From NCBI GenBank assembly GCA_934725425.1, contig CAKVAX010000001.1:1-64000 (forward strand): a DNA stretch of 64,000 nt, in the 5' to 3' direction. Below are positions 7,574 through 17,330 of this stretch, piece after piece. The stretch is from an uncultured Eubacteriales bacterium (GTDB lineage: Bacteria; Bacillota; Clostridia; Oscillospirales; Acutalibacteraceae). The notes beneath the pieces are model-generated. The model was not told where the DNA came from, ran no database searches, and worked only from the letters and a program-made list of their open reading frames with translations. Position 1 is the first letter of the stretch; every line of letters starts with the position of its first letter. The position numbers were made by a program, and so were the translations under genes.

Positions 7574-9556
7574 TTGATTAAAAACAGATACGGAAATGAG
7601 AGCATATCTTCTCTAAAAGGTGCCGACAGAGTAAGAAAGCGTCCGGGTGTTATTTTTGGCTCTGACGGCATAGAGGGCTGCGAGCATTCTGTTTTTGAAA
7701 TACTTTCAAATTCGATAGACGAAGCCAGAGAAGGCCACGGGAATGTTATAAAAGTGACCCGATATAAGGATAATTCCATAAAAGTGGAGGATAAGGGCCG
7801 AGGCATTCCCGTTGATTTTAATCTAAAGGAAGAAAAGTTCAACTGGGAGCTGCTTTTCTGCGAACTATACGCCGGTGGCAAATATAACAATCTCAATCAG
7901 CAAAACTATGAATATTCACTCGGTCTGAATGGTCTGGGATTGTGTTCTACGCAGTATGCATCAGAATACATGGATGTAGAAATAAAAAGAGACGGATATA
8001 TTTATACTCTTCATTTTGAAAAAGGTGAAAACGTCGGAGGCCTTCAAAAAGAAGAATACAAGCGCAAAGATACCGGAACGACAATAAAATGGAAACCGGA
8101 TTTATCGGTTTTCACAGATATTTCTATTCCTTTTGAGTATTTTGAGGACGTTTTAAAGCGCCAAGCTGTTGTCAATTCCGGGATAAAATTTTTATTAAAA
8201 TATCAGAATGAAAATTCCGAATTCATAGAAAAAGAATTTATATATCAAAACGGAATAACTGATTACGCTGCCGAATTATTAAAAGATGAATATCTTACTC
8301 CAATTCAAAGTTGGCACTTGGAGTCAAAAGTAAGGGATCGCGAAGATAAGCCGTTTTACAAGCTTAAAGCTGACGTCGCTGTTGCATTTTCAAATAAATC
8401 AAATACTGCTGAATACTACCATAATTCCAGTTATCTTGAGCATGGAGGCGCCCCTGAAAGAGCTGTGCGCAGCGCTTTTACTTCTCAAATAGATTCGTAT
8501 TTAAAGCAAAGCGGAAAATATACGAAAAATGAAAATAAAATAAGCTTTGCGGATATAGAGGATTCGCTTACGGTTATAATTTCGTCGTTTTCTACGATGA
8601 CCTCTTATGAAAATCAAACTAAAAAATCAATCACAAATAAGGGAATCCAAGAAGCTCTTACTTCTATGCTTAAAAAAAATTTAGAAGTTTATTTTATTGA
8701 AAATCCAAATGACGCAGAAAAAATAGGAAATCAAATTCTCGTAAATAAAAGAAGCCGTGAAGATGCTGAAAAAACAAGGCTTAATTTAAAGAAAAAACTT
8801 ACCACAAGCATGGATATGGCAAGCAGAGTTGCTAAATTTGTGGATTGTCGCAGCAAAGACACAAATAAAAGAGAACTTTTTATTGTGGAAGGGGATTCGG
8901 CACTTGGTGCTTGTAAACAGGCAAGAAATCCCGATTTTCAGGCCATAATTCCTATACGCGGAAAGATACTTAATTGCCTTAAAGCAGACTATAACCGCAT
9001 ATTTAAAAGCGATATCATAACCGATCTTATAAGAGTTTTGGGATGTGGGGTAGAGGTCAGAACTTCCAAAACTGCCAAAGATTTATCTTCATTTAATTTG
9101 GAATCTTTAAAATGGAATAAAATCATTCTCTGCACTGATGCAGATGTAGACGGATTTCAAATACGCACATTGCTTCTTACAATGCTTTTTAGGCTTACTC
9201 CAAAATTGATAGATTCCGGCAAGGTGTTCATAGCGGAGTCGCCTTTATATGAGATTAATACAAAAAAAGAAACGTATTTTGCATATAATGAATCGGAAAA
9301 AGAAGAATTTATTAATAAAATAGGTCAAGAAAAATACACAGTCCAAAGGTCCAAAGGTCTTGGTGAAAACGAACCTGACATGATGAATTTTACGACAATG
9401 AACCCGGCCTCTCGAAGATTAATAAAAGTAATGCCGGAAGATGCCGAAAATACTTCTAAAATGTTTGATATACTTCTGGGCGATGACCTCGCAGGAAGAA
9501 AAGAATATATAATAGAAAACGGACATCTATACGTAGACGATTTAGATATAAGTTAA
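7574..9556 (+). CDS. parE: Type II DNA topoisomerase subunit B (ParE/GyrB family)
   Basis: A 660-residue GyrB/ParE protein. The GHKL ATPase comes first (EILSNSIDEAREGHGN with the catalytic Glu and Asn, then DKGRGIPVDF and GLNGLGLCS). It is followed by the transducer and the Toprim domain with EGDSALG and the acidic DADVDG. The C-terminal region carries QRSKGLGENEPDMM, equivalent to the QRYKGLGEM motif. It starts with TTG at 7574 behind an AGGAGA SD. Paired with the A subunit 18 nt downstream. The divergence from typical gyrase (RSKGLGENEP, short GyrB length) favours topoisomerase IV or the second gyrase-like pair found in Clostridia. Confidence 0.88.
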   Translation: MIKNRYGNESISSLKGADRVRKRPGVIFGSDGIEGCEHSVFEILSNSIDEAREGHGNVIKVTRYKDNSIKVEDKGRGIPVDFNLKEEKFNWELLFCELYAGGKYNNLNQQNYEYSLGLNGLGLCSTQYASEYMDVEIKRDGYIYTLHFEKGENVGGLQKEEYKRKDTGTTIKWKPDLSVFTDISIPFEYFEDVLKRQAVVNSGIKFLLKYQNENSEFIEKEFIYQNGITDYAAELLKDEYLTPIQSWHLESKVRDREDKPFYKLKADVAVAFSNKSNTAEYYHNSSYLEHGGAPERAVRSAFTSQIDSYLKQSGKYTKNENKISFADIEDSLTVIISSFSTMTSYENQTKKSITNKGIQEALTSMLKKNLEVYFIENPNDAEKIGNQILVNKRSREDAEKTRLNLKKKLTTSMDMASRVAKFVDCRSKDTNKRELFIVEGDSALGACKQARNPDFQAIIPIRGKILNCLKADYNRIFKSDIITDLIRVLGCGVEVRTSKTAKDLSSFNLESLKWNKIILCTDADVDGFQIRTLLLTMLFRLTPKLIDSGKVFIAESPLYEINTKKETYFAYNESEKEEFINKIGQEKYTVQRSKGLGENEPDMMNFTTMNPASRRLIKVMPEDAENTSKMFDILLGDDLAGRKEYIIENGHLYVDDLDIS

Positions 9557-9574
9557 AGGTGGTGAGTTATTGAA

Positions 9575-11815
9575 ATGAAATCCGGAAAGAAAATAAAAGA
9601 AAGTTCCTCCAGAACTTCTCACGTTAGCGGTTTTATATATAACGCAGGAGAGGTTGTGGAAGAAAAAATAGTAAATACACTTAAAAAAAATTATATGCCA
9701 TATGCCATGAGCGTAATAATGTCCAGAGCTATTCCTGAAATAGACGGGTTTAAACCGTCCCACAGAAAATTGCTTTTTACAATGTATAAAATGGGACTGC
9801 TTGGGTCTACCAGAACCAAATCTGCAAACATAGTCGGTCAAACCATGAAGCTTAATCCTCATGGTGACAGTGCTATATACGATACCATGGTACGTATGAG
9901 TAGAGGCTACGAAGCGCTTTTGTATCCTTATGTAGATTCTAAAGGAAATTTTGGCAAATTTTATTCACGTGACATGGCTTGCGCTGCATCAAGGTATACC
10001 GAGGCCAAACTCGAGAGCATTTGCAAAGAACTTTTTAAAGACATAGACAAAGATACAGTGGATTTTGTACCCAATTATGACAACACATTGACGGAGCCCT
10101 CGTTACTTCCTTGTACATTTCCTTCGATACTCGTTAATTCTAACACCGGTATAGCGGTTGGAATGGCAAGCTCGATTTGTCCTTTCAATTTAAAAGAAGT
10201 TTGCGAAACCACGATTGCATATATAAAAGACAGAAATTGTGATATATTAGAAACTCTGATAGCCCCGGATTTCCCGGGAGCCGGAGAAATAATTTACGAT
10301 AAAGAAAAAATAAAGTCAATTTATGATACGGGTCGTGGAGGAATAAAAGTCAGAGCAAGGTACAAGTATGACAAAAAATATAATTGTATTGACATAATAA
10401 ATATTCCTCCCACAACGACTTGTGAAGTTATCATAGAAAAAATTGCAGAACTTGTTAAACTGGGTAAGGTAAGGGAAATCTCGGATGTACGCGATGAAAC
10501 CGGGCTCGACGGTTTGAAAATCACCATTGATTTGAAGCGTGGAGTGGATCCTGAAAAATTAATGCTTAAACTTTTTAAACTTACTACCTTGGAAGATACC
10601 TTTTCATGTAATTTCAATATTCTTATAGGCGGTACGCCAAAAGTTATGGGAATCAGAGAAATACTCGAAGAATGGGTTGAGTTTAGAGCGGAATGCATTC
10701 GCCGCCGAACTTGTTTTGATTTAAATAAGAAAAAAGATAAGCTCCATTTGCTTGAGGGTCTTAATAAAATTTTGGTTGATATAGATAAAGCTATTTTTAT
10801 CATCAGAAATACCGAGCAAGAGCAACTGGTAGTTTCGAATTTAATGCAAGGCTTTGACATTGACGAAATTCAAGCAGAATTTGTTGCTGAGATAAAACTT
10901 CGCCATTTGAACCGCGAATATATTTTAAAACGTACAAGTGAAATCGAAAATTTAAAAAATGAAATTGCCGAGCTCGAAGATATACTTTCTGCTAAAAATA
11001 AAATTTACAAAATAATTATTAAAGAACTGAGCGCAGTTTGCAAAGAACACGCCAAGCCGCGAAAAAGTTTGCTCATTTATCCTGAGGATACCGAAGAATA
11101 TACCGAAGCTGAAATTGTACCTGATTATCCTGTTAGATTTTTCTTGACAAAAGAAGGGTATTTCAAAAAAATAACTTCACAGTCTTTAAAAATGAACTCG
11201 GAACAAAAATTGAAAAACGAAGACGAAATTATACAGGAAATCCCGGGAATGAATCATTCGGAGTTACTGTTTTTTACAGATAAGTGTCAAGTTTATAAAG
11301 CTAAAGGTTATAATTTTTCCGATACAAAAGCCAGCGCACTAGGTGAATACGTTCCGGCGTTTTTATCTTTTGAAAAAAACGAAAAAGTGGTTTATGTAGC
11401 GGTGACAACAGATTATTCAGGTTTTATGCTGTTCTTCTTTAAGAGTGGAAAAGTCTCTAAAGTCGAAATGAAATCTTATTATACAAAAACAAATCGAAAA
11501 AAGCTTATAAAAGCCTACAGCGAAAAAGATGATATAGTGAGTGCAGCATACAAAATTCAAGATGAAGATTTTATTCTTACATCTTCTTCGGGAAAAGTTT
11601 TGATTTTTAATTCGTCCATGGTGAATTTGAAACAAACGAAAAATACTCAAGGCGTAGCGGTTATGAAGCAGAAAAAGGGTCATAAGCTTATAAAAGCAGA
11701 AGAATATATCCCCGGAACTTTCCTAAATGAGAAAATTTATCGGGCAAAAAATATACCGGCTGCCGGAAAATTGTTATCTGATGATGATACAACTTGTGAA
11801 CAGCTTACTTTGTGA
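9575..11815 (+). CDS. parC: Type II DNA topoisomerase subunit A (ParC/GyrA family)
   Basis: A 746-residue ParC/GyrA protein that cuts and rejoins DNA. It shows MSRAIPEIDGFKPSHRKLLF, the quinolone-region NPHGDSAIYDTMVRM, and the catalytic-tyrosine segment AASRYTEAKL (commonly AAMRYTEA). A coiled-coil arm follows, and a C-terminal domain with degenerate beta-pinwheel repeats (FFTDKCQVYKAKGY, FFFKSGKVSKVEM, LTSSSGKVLIFN). No clear GyrA box is present, which favours ParC. AAGGTGGTGA precedes the ATG. The last codons overlap the SD/upstream region of deoB. Confidence 0.88.
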   Translation: MKSGKKIKESSSRTSHVSGFIYNAGEVVEEKIVNTLKKNYMPYAMSVIMSRAIPEIDGFKPSHRKLLFTMYKMGLLGSTRTKSANIVGQTMKLNPHGDSAIYDTMVRMSRGYEALLYPYVDSKGNFGKFYSRDMACAASRYTEAKLESICKELFKDIDKDTVDFVPNYDNTLTEPSLLPCTFPSILVNSNTGIAVGMASSICPFNLKEVCETTIAYIKDRNCDILETLIAPDFPGAGEIIYDKEKIKSIYDTGRGGIKVRARYKYDKKYNCIDIINIPPTTTCEVIIEKIAELVKLGKVREISDVRDETGLDGLKITIDLKRGVDPEKLMLKLFKLTTLEDTFSCNFNILIGGTPKVMGIREILEEWVEFRAECIRRRTCFDLNKKKDKLHLLEGLNKILVDIDKAIFIIRNTEQEQLVVSNLMQGFDIDEIQAEFVAEIKLRHLNREYILKRTSEIENLKNEIAELEDILSAKNKIYKIIIKELSAVCKEHAKPRKSLLIYPEDTEEYTEAEIVPDYPVRFFLTKEGYFKKITSQSLKMNSEQKLKNEDEIIQEIPGMNHSELLFFTDKCQVYKAKGYNFSDTKASALGEYVPAFLSFEKNEKVVYVAVTTDYSGFMLFFFKSGKVSKVEMKSYYTKTNRKKLIKAYSEKDDIVSAAYKIQDEDFILTSSSGKVLIFNSSMVNLKQTKNTQGVAVMKQKKGHKLIKAEEYIPGTFLNEKIYRAKNIPAAGKLLSDDDTTCEQLTL

Positions 11816-11832
11816 CGAAAGGATATGAGAAT

Positions 11833-13014
11833 ATGAAAAGAGTTTTTTTAATTGTTTTGGATAGTGTTGGAATAGGTGAAATGCCTGATGCAGCTGACTA
11901 CGGTGATGCGGGGAGTAACACTGTAAAAGCTTGTTATAATAACAAAAATTTTGATATGCCTAATTTGAAAAAAATGGGACTTTTCAATATTGATGGAATG
12001 GATTATTCCGAAAGCGAATCTAATCCTACAGCAAGTTTTGCCCGAATGAAAGAGGTTTCAAAAGGAAAAGACACTATTATAGGCCACTGGGAAATTGCAG
12101 GAATCGAATCCAAAAAGCCTTTGCCTACGTATCCTAACGGATTTCCTGATGAAGTTATTGAAGAATTTAAACGCAGAACGGGCAGAGATATTCTTTGTAA
12201 TAAACCCTATTCAGGTACTGAAGTTATCAAAAAATTTGGAAAAGAAAGTATTGAAACCGGAAAGCTCATAGTTTATACTTCCGCAGACAGCGTATTTCAA
12301 ATTGCTGCTCATGAAGATGTCGTTCCGATTGAGAAGTTATATGAATACTGCAAAATCGCAAGAGATATTTTAAAAGGAGATAACGCAGTAGGCAGAGTTA
12401 TTGCCAGACCGTTTGTGGGCGAATACCCTGATTTTGTTCGTACCACGAATCGACATGATTTTGCCCTTGCTCCTCCGGAAAAAACCATGTTGGATTTCAT
12501 CAGGGAGAGCGGAAAAGATGTGATTGCTATAGGTAAGATAAACGACATTTTTGCAGGAAATGGCGTAACTGAAAAAATTTTAACAAAAGGTAACGAAGAC
12601 GGAATAAATAAAACGCTTGAAGTTATGAATAAAGATTTTGAAGGATTATGTTTTGTAAATTTGGTTGATTTTGATATGCTTTACGGTCACAGAAACAATG
12701 TTGACGGATACGCTGCCGCACTTTCTTATTTTGATTCAAAAATTCCGGAAATTTGCAGCAAACTTCAGCCGGAAGATGTGCTTATCATCACTGCGGACCA
12801 TGGGTGCGACCCAACTACTGCATCTACTGATCATTCAAGAGAATATACACCTATGGTTATTTATGGAAATAAAATAAAACAAGGAGTAAATCTCAGAACT
12901 CGTGAAGGATTTTACGATACAGGCGCAACTGTTTTGGAATACCTTGGCGTTGGAGAAAAAATAAAAGGGAAGTCATTTTTGAAAGAGGTTATAAAAAATG
13001 GAAATAAATCGTAA
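11833..13014 (+). CDS. deoB: Phosphopentomutase
   Basis: A 393-residue alkaline-phosphatase-superfamily enzyme with the DeoB start MKRVFLIVLDSVGIGEMPDA, the catalytic Thr region (KDTIIGHWEIAG) and metal ligands in ADHGCDPTT and TDHSREYTPM. It interconverts (deoxy)ribose 1-phosphate and 5-phosphate. The ATG at 11833 follows AAAGGATATG. The earlier GTG at 11812 overlaps the parC stop and lacks an SD. It opens the nucleoside catabolism block, and its product feeds DeoC. Confidence 0.95.
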   Translation: MKRVFLIVLDSVGIGEMPDAADYGDAGSNTVKACYNNKNFDMPNLKKMGLFNIDGMDYSESESNPTASFARMKEVSKGKDTIIGHWEIAGIESKKPLPTYPNGFPDEVIEEFKRRTGRDILCNKPYSGTEVIKKFGKESIETGKLIVYTSADSVFQIAAHEDVVPIEKLYEYCKIARDILKGDNAVGRVIARPFVGEYPDFVRTTNRHDFALAPPEKTMLDFIRESGKDVIAIGKINDIFAGNGVTEKILTKGNEDGINKTLEVMNKDFEGLCFVNLVDFDMLYGHRNNVDGYAAALSYFDSKIPEICSKLQPEDVLIITADHGCDPTTASTDHSREYTPMVIYGNKIKQGVNLRTREGFYDTGATVLEYLGVGEKIKGKSFLKEVIKNGNKS

Positions 13015-13729
13015 TGTAATTGTGTTGTGGTTAAAAAAAATAATTATTTGTACAGTAAGTTTGATTTTATTAGGAATAGGTTGCGGCCTTAATGTCGCAA
13101 CTTCACAAGGCGCCGACCCTATAACGGTTTTTTACGACGGATTAAGCAAAGCTTTGCATGTTAGTGTTGGTTTTACGGCAAGTGTTTTGAACTTTAGTTT
13201 GATATTGCTGGTTCTTGCTTTTTCATTTGTCTCTGCAAAGGTTCATAAAGCCAAAGGATTCGGAGAGATAATTAAATACTTATTTAAGTACATAAGCATA
13301 GGTACCGTTATTTATTTGATGGTTTTGGGCAATTTTATAGATTTTGGTATATGGATTTACAATTTGATGAATGTGCCCACAGATTTACCGCAGACATTTA
13401 TTTATCAAGTAGGAATTTCTTTAATAGGATGCCTTTTCTGCTTTGTAGGTTTGGGCGGATTTATGAGTATAGATATCGGAATAGACCCCTGGACTGCTTT
13501 CGCGGTCATATTAGCCAAGAAATGTAAGGCGTCGTTTAGACTTATCAAAATTATATTAGATGCTTTAACATTGCTTTTTGGATGGCTTTTAGGAGGAACA
13601 GTAGGAGTGATCACTCTTTTTTGTGTGGTATGCGGAGGACCTGTTATACAAAAATCTGCAGAACTTCTTGACAAAATGCTCCCGAAAATGCTACAATCCA
13701 ATTATGAAAATCAAGTTAAGAAACAGTAA
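12998..13729 (+). CDS. YczE/YitT-like integral membrane protein
   Basis: A 243-residue protein with about five to six hydrophobic segments. The GIGCGLNVATSQGADPITVFYDGLSKAL and SIDIGIDPWTAFAVILAKK stretches match the two-half layout of the YczE/COG2364 group, whose function is not known in detail. It overlaps the end of deoB by 17 nt, so it is translationally coupled and may act as a membrane component linked to nucleoside or pentose use. This link is inferred from position only. No terminator is seen before the following 170-nt gap. Confidence 0.75.
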   Translation: MEINRNVIVLWLKKIIICTVSLILLGIGCGLNVATSQGADPITVFYDGLSKALHVSVGFTASVLNFSLILLVLAFSFVSAKVHKAKGFGEIIKYLFKYISIGTVIYLMVLGNFIDFGIWIYNLMNVPTDLPQTFIYQVGISLIGCLFCFVGLGGFMSIDIGIDPWTAFAVILAKKCKASFRLIKIILDALTLLFGWLLGGTVGVITLFCVVCGGPVIQKSAELLDKMLPKMLQSNYENQVKKQ

Positions 13730-13787
13730 ATGTCAAGAGAAGATTTTTGCTATATTTAATATGAAACATTCAGATATACCTATTTAT

Positions 13788-13883
13788 TTGTGAATTATTT
13801 CGAGTTATTGAGTATAATATTCTAATTTATTCTTATAAAGGTGGTGAATATGGACTAATTTAACTTTTTCTACACAAAAAGTT
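13788..13883 (+). promoter_or_regulatory. deoD leader: promoter, two-codon ORF and hairpin
   Basis: A TATAAT (13813-13818) with a poor -35 (TTGTGA, 19-nt spacing) is followed by a strong SD AAAGGTGGTGA and an ATG-GAC-TAA mini-ORF (13850-13858). A hairpin AACTTTTT/AAAAAGTT (13862-13869 and 13876-13883) comes next. The deoD ATG at 13904 has no SD of its own. The arrangement suggests translational control or reinitiation (inference). Confidence 0.45.
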
Positions 13884-13903
13884 GAATTTGTTCATGATTG
13901 TTT

Positions 13904-14617
13904 ATGGGTAACGTGCCTACTCCTCACATAGAAGCTCAAAAAGGCGATATAGCCGATATAGTTTTGATGCCCGGTGATCCTCTGAGAGCTAAATTTATAG
14001 CTGAGAATTTTTTGACTGATGTTAAGTGCTTTAACAAAGTTAGAAATATGTTTGGTTTTACAGGAAAATACAACGGAAAGACTGTGTCTGTGATGGGCGC
14101 AGGAATGGGAATGCCTTCCATCGGAATATATTCGTATGAACTTTTTAATTTCTATGACGTAAAATCTATTATAAGGATTGGAAGCGCGGGTGCAATTAAG
14201 GATGAAGTGAATCTCAGAGACATAGTTATTGCCATGGGAGCTTGCACGGATTCTAATTATGCATCCCAGTATAAGTTGAACGGAACTTTTGCTCCTATTG
14301 CTGATTTTGAATTGCTTAGTAAAGCGCAAAAATTTTCAAAAGAAATTTCTGCCAAAACTTTTGTAGGAAATATTTATTCCACAGATGTGTTCTACAGCAG
14401 TGAAGATGTTTTACCTAAATGGAAAGAAATGGGAGTTTTAGCGGTTGAAATGGAAGCTGCTGCCCTTTATATGAATGCTGCCAGAGCCGGTAAAAAGGCA
14501 TTGTGCTTGCTTACGATTTCGGATTGTCCTTTGCGTGGACTTTCCTTATCGTCTGAAGAACGTCAAGTAGGATTTTGCGATATGGTTAAGCTCGCTTTAA
14601 AAACTGCAACCGAGTAA
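13904..14617 (+). CDS. deoD: Purine-nucleoside phosphorylase, DeoD type
   Basis: A 237-residue hexameric-type PNP. It has PTPHIEAQKGDIADIVLMPGDPLRAKFIAENF at the N terminus (phosphate-binding MPGDPLRA), GMGMPSIGIYSYEL, the RIGSAGAI loop, VEMEAAALY, and the SDCPLRG substrate loop (equivalent to the SDH motif, here SDC). It splits purine (deoxy)nucleosides with phosphate to base plus pentose 1-phosphate, feeding DeoB. I chose the ATG at 13904 because family members begin with (M)xxPTPHI. A TTG at 13898 is possible. Neither has a clear SD. The Cys at the SDH position deserves alignment. Confidence 0.9.
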   Translation: MGNVPTPHIEAQKGDIADIVLMPGDPLRAKFIAENFLTDVKCFNKVRNMFGFTGKYNGKTVSVMGAGMGMPSIGIYSYELFNFYDVKSIIRIGSAGAIKDEVNLRDIVIAMGACTDSNYASQYKLNGTFAPIADFELLSKAQKFSKEISAKTFVGNIYSTDVFYSSEDVLPKWKEMGVLAVEMEAAALYMNAARAGKKALCLLTISDCPLRGLSLSSEERQVGFCDMVKLALKTATE

Positions 14618-14690
14618 CCAAAATTTATTAAAATTGATATGCATTAAAATATATTAAATTTATTATTCATATTGTGATTTGGGGGAAATT

Positions 14691-15761
14691 ATGAAAAATC
14701 TAATTCCAAAAATTGCTTTGGGTTTATCAATAGCAGCGTTTTTATGCTTGGTTGTATGTGCTGTAGGATCGGGTTTTAAATTACACACGGGTCTTGAGGA
14801 TGACGACAGATTTTCAGTTTCTATGGTTACCGACGGTGGCGGTATAAACGACCAATCTTTTCAGGAATCCGCATGGAAAGGCATGCAGCAATTTGCAAGC
14901 GAAACAGATTCTCATGTAAGTTATGTTGAGTGCCCTCAAACTTCAGATTTTTTAATTAATATAGATAAACTTGCAGATGAACATACTGATTTGATATGGG
15001 GAATAGGTTACAAACTGGCCGATACAATCGAATTGGCAGCTAAAACTAACCCTGAGTTAAAGTATGCTTTGGCTGATTTTACATATGGAGATAAAATTCC
15101 TGATAATGTAGCTTGTGCAGTGTTTAGATCTCAAGAATCCTCTTTTATGGTAGGATACATAGCAGCCATGACAACAAAGACCAACTGTGTGGGATTTGTA
15201 GGAGGAATAAAAGGCCTTGTTATAGATCAGTTTGAGTATGGGTATTTAGCCGGAGTGGCATACGCTTCCAAGAAACTCGGAAAAGAAATAAACGTAAGAG
15301 TTCAGTATGCTGAAAGCTTTACCGATTCTGCAAAAGGAAAAGCTATAGCAATGAAAATGTTTGATGAATGCGATGTTATATTTCATGCTTCAGGCGGAGC
15401 AGGTGTTGGAGTTATAGAAGCTGCAAAAGAAACCGGAAAATTTGCGATTGGTGTAGATCTTGATCAATCATATTTAGCTCCGGAAAATGTTCTTACCTCC
15501 GCAATAAAAGACGTAGGGAAGGCTGTAAATCTTATATCCAAAGATGCACTTAACGGTGAGGAAATTGGAGGAAAAACTTTTTCCTACGGAATAAAAGAAA
15601 ATTGCGTAGGCATACCCGAAAGAAATCCGAATATGAATCCAGAAGTTTATGCAGCGGTGCTTAAAGTCAAAGATAAGCTCGCTGAAGGAAAAATTGTTCC
15701 CCCCGGCACAAAATCAGATTATGACGAATTTATTAAGCATCTCCCGGAATTAAACGCCTAA
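14691..15761 (+). CDS. BMP-family nucleoside ABC transporter substrate-binding protein
   Basis: A 356-residue PF02608-type binding protein. An N-terminal hydrophobic segment (KIALGLSIAAFLCLVVCAVGSG) is a signal or membrane anchor with no ideal lipobox. The BMP core follows (FSVSMVTDGGGINDQSFQESAWKG, GVDLDQSYLAP). It captures nucleosides outside the cell for the importer encoded next. The ATG at 14691 follows GGGGGA. The longer TTG start overlaps the SD. Its place between deoD and the ABC genes points to purine and pyrimidine nucleosides as substrates (inference). Confidence 0.88.
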   Translation: MKNLIPKIALGLSIAAFLCLVVCAVGSGFKLHTGLEDDDRFSVSMVTDGGGINDQSFQESAWKGMQQFASETDSHVSYVECPQTSDFLINIDKLADEHTDLIWGIGYKLADTIELAAKTNPELKYALADFTYGDKIPDNVACAVFRSQESSFMVGYIAAMTTKTNCVGFVGGIKGLVIDQFEYGYLAGVAYASKKLGKEINVRVQYAESFTDSAKGKAIAMKMFDECDVIFHASGGAGVGVIEAAKETGKFAIGVDLDQSYLAPENVLTSAIKDVGKAVNLISKDALNGEEIGGKTFSYGIKENCVGIPERNPNMNPEVYAAVLKVKDKLAEGKIVPPGTKSDYDEFIKHLPELNA

Positions 15762-15785
15762 TAAAATGTTGAAAGGAGGATTACA

Positions 15786-17330
15786 TTGGAAATTAGCAAA
15801 GAATATGCCGTGCAAATGCGCGGAATAAGCAAGTATTTTGGAAAATTTCAAGCACTTAGATCGGTAGATTTAGATGTAAAAAAAGGAGAAACTCACGCGA
15901 TTCTAGGAGAAAATGGTGCAGGCAAAAGTACTTTGATGAATGTTCTTTATGGTTTGTACGGAGCAGACGAGGGAACTATTTATCTAAACGGAGAACCTGT
16001 TTGTATTAAAAATCCAAGTTCAGCCATTGCGCACGGAATAGGTATGGTACACCAGCATTTTATGCTCGTCGAGAAATTTACTGTTCTTCAAAATATAATC
16101 CTGGGCAATGAATCTACCGATAAATTCGGGATTATAAACATGAGAAAAGCTCGAAAAAAAGTAATAGAAATAATAAAGCGTTATGGCATGAAAGTTGATT
16201 TGAAGAAAAGAATCAGAAATATTTCTGTTGGTATGCAACAAAAAGTTGAAATATTAAAGGCTCTTTATAGAGGTGCAGATATTTTGATTCTTGATGAACC
16301 TACCGCTGTTCTTACTCCGCAGGAAATAGATGAGCTTTTAGAAGTAATAGAAAATTTGAAAAAAGACGGGAAAACTATAATCATAATTACTCATAAATTA
16401 AAAGAAATAAAAAAATCTTCGAAAGAATGTACTATTATTCGTAAAGGTAAATTTATCGACTGCGTCAACGTGAGCGATGAGAGCGAGCAAAGTCTTGCGG
16501 AAAAAATGGTTGGACACAAAGTCAAGTTGCTTGTTGAAAAAGAAAAAGCTGTTCCGGGAGATGTGGTCTTTGAAATAAAGGACTTGAATGTCAAAAGTGA
16601 GCGCGGAGTGGACACTATAAAAAATTTGTCTATGAAGCTAAGAAAAGGCGAAATATATGGTTTGGCCGGAGTTGATGGTAATGGTCAAAAAGAGCTGGTT
16701 GAAGCGATTATATGCAGCCTACCCGTAGAATCCGGAAAAATTCTTATAAATGGCAAAGAAATTCAAAATACAAGTACAAGAAATGTTATAGACAGCAAAA
16801 TATCTATAATTCACGAAGATAGACATCGTTACGGATCGGTTTTAGAAATGTCGGTTGCTGATAATGCGATTCTGGAAAAGTACCGAGAAGCTCCTTTCAA
16901 TATTAACGGATTTTTGAATTACGATGAAAGGGATAAATTTACAGATGAATTAATAGAAAAATACGATATTCGCCCTGTAGATTGTAAATATACTAAGATA
17001 AGAAATTTATCAGGCGGAAATCAGCAAAAATTGATTATCGGCAGAGAAATTGCAAATGATCCGGACTTGTTGATTGCAATACAGCCCACAAGAGGCCTTG
17101 ATGTCGGGGCTATAGAGTATGTTCACAAGACTCTTATTGATTTGAGAGATAAAGGAAAGGCAATTCTTCTTATATCTTTGGAATTGGATGAAATACTTGA
17201 TGTTTCGGACCGTATAGCGGTAATTTATGATGGATCTATTGTTGGTGAATTTGAACAAGAAGAAGCAAACGAGCAAAATGTTGGTCTTTTAATGGCAGGA
17301 GGTAAGGGAAATGACGCACAAAATAGCTAA
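15786..17330 (+). CDS. Nucleoside ABC transporter, duplicated ATPase subunit
   Basis: A 514-residue protein with two ABC domains, in the sugar/nucleoside (RbsA/NupA-like) arrangement. Domain 1 has an intact Walker A (GENGAGKST), an ISVGMQQKVEIL signature and ILDEPTAVL. Domain 2 has a degenerate Walker A (GVDGNGQKE), a good LSGGNQQK signature and a Walker B without the usual Glu (LLIAIQPTRGLD). The degenerate second site is a family feature. TTG start at 15786 with AAAGGAGGA SD. Overlaps the next permease by 20 nt. Confidence 0.92.
   Translation: MEISKEYAVQMRGISKYFGKFQALRSVDLDVKKGETHAILGENGAGKSTLMNVLYGLYGADEGTIYLNGEPVCIKNPSSAIAHGIGMVHQHFMLVEKFTVLQNIILGNESTDKFGIINMRKARKKVIEIIKRYGMKVDLKKRIRNISVGMQQKVEILKALYRGADILILDEPTAVLTPQEIDELLEVIENLKKDGKTIIIITHKLKEIKKSSKECTIIRKGKFIDCVNVSDESEQSLAEKMVGHKVKLLVEKEKAVPGDVVFEIKDLNVKSERGVDTIKNLSMKLRKGEIYGLAGVDGNGQKELVEAIICSLPVESGKILINGKEIQNTSTRNVIDSKISIIHEDRHRYGSVLEMSVADNAILEKYREAPFNINGFLNYDERDKFTDELIEKYDIRPVDCKYTKIRNLSGGNQQKLIIGREIANDPDLLIAIQPTRGLDVGAIEYVHKTLIDLRDKGKAILLISLELDEILDVSDRIAVIYDGSIVGEFEQEEANEQNVGLLMAGGKGNDAQNS

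Noticed and set aside
10321..10860. 179-residue ORF antisense to parC
   Set aside because: Shadow frame; no SD and no homology.
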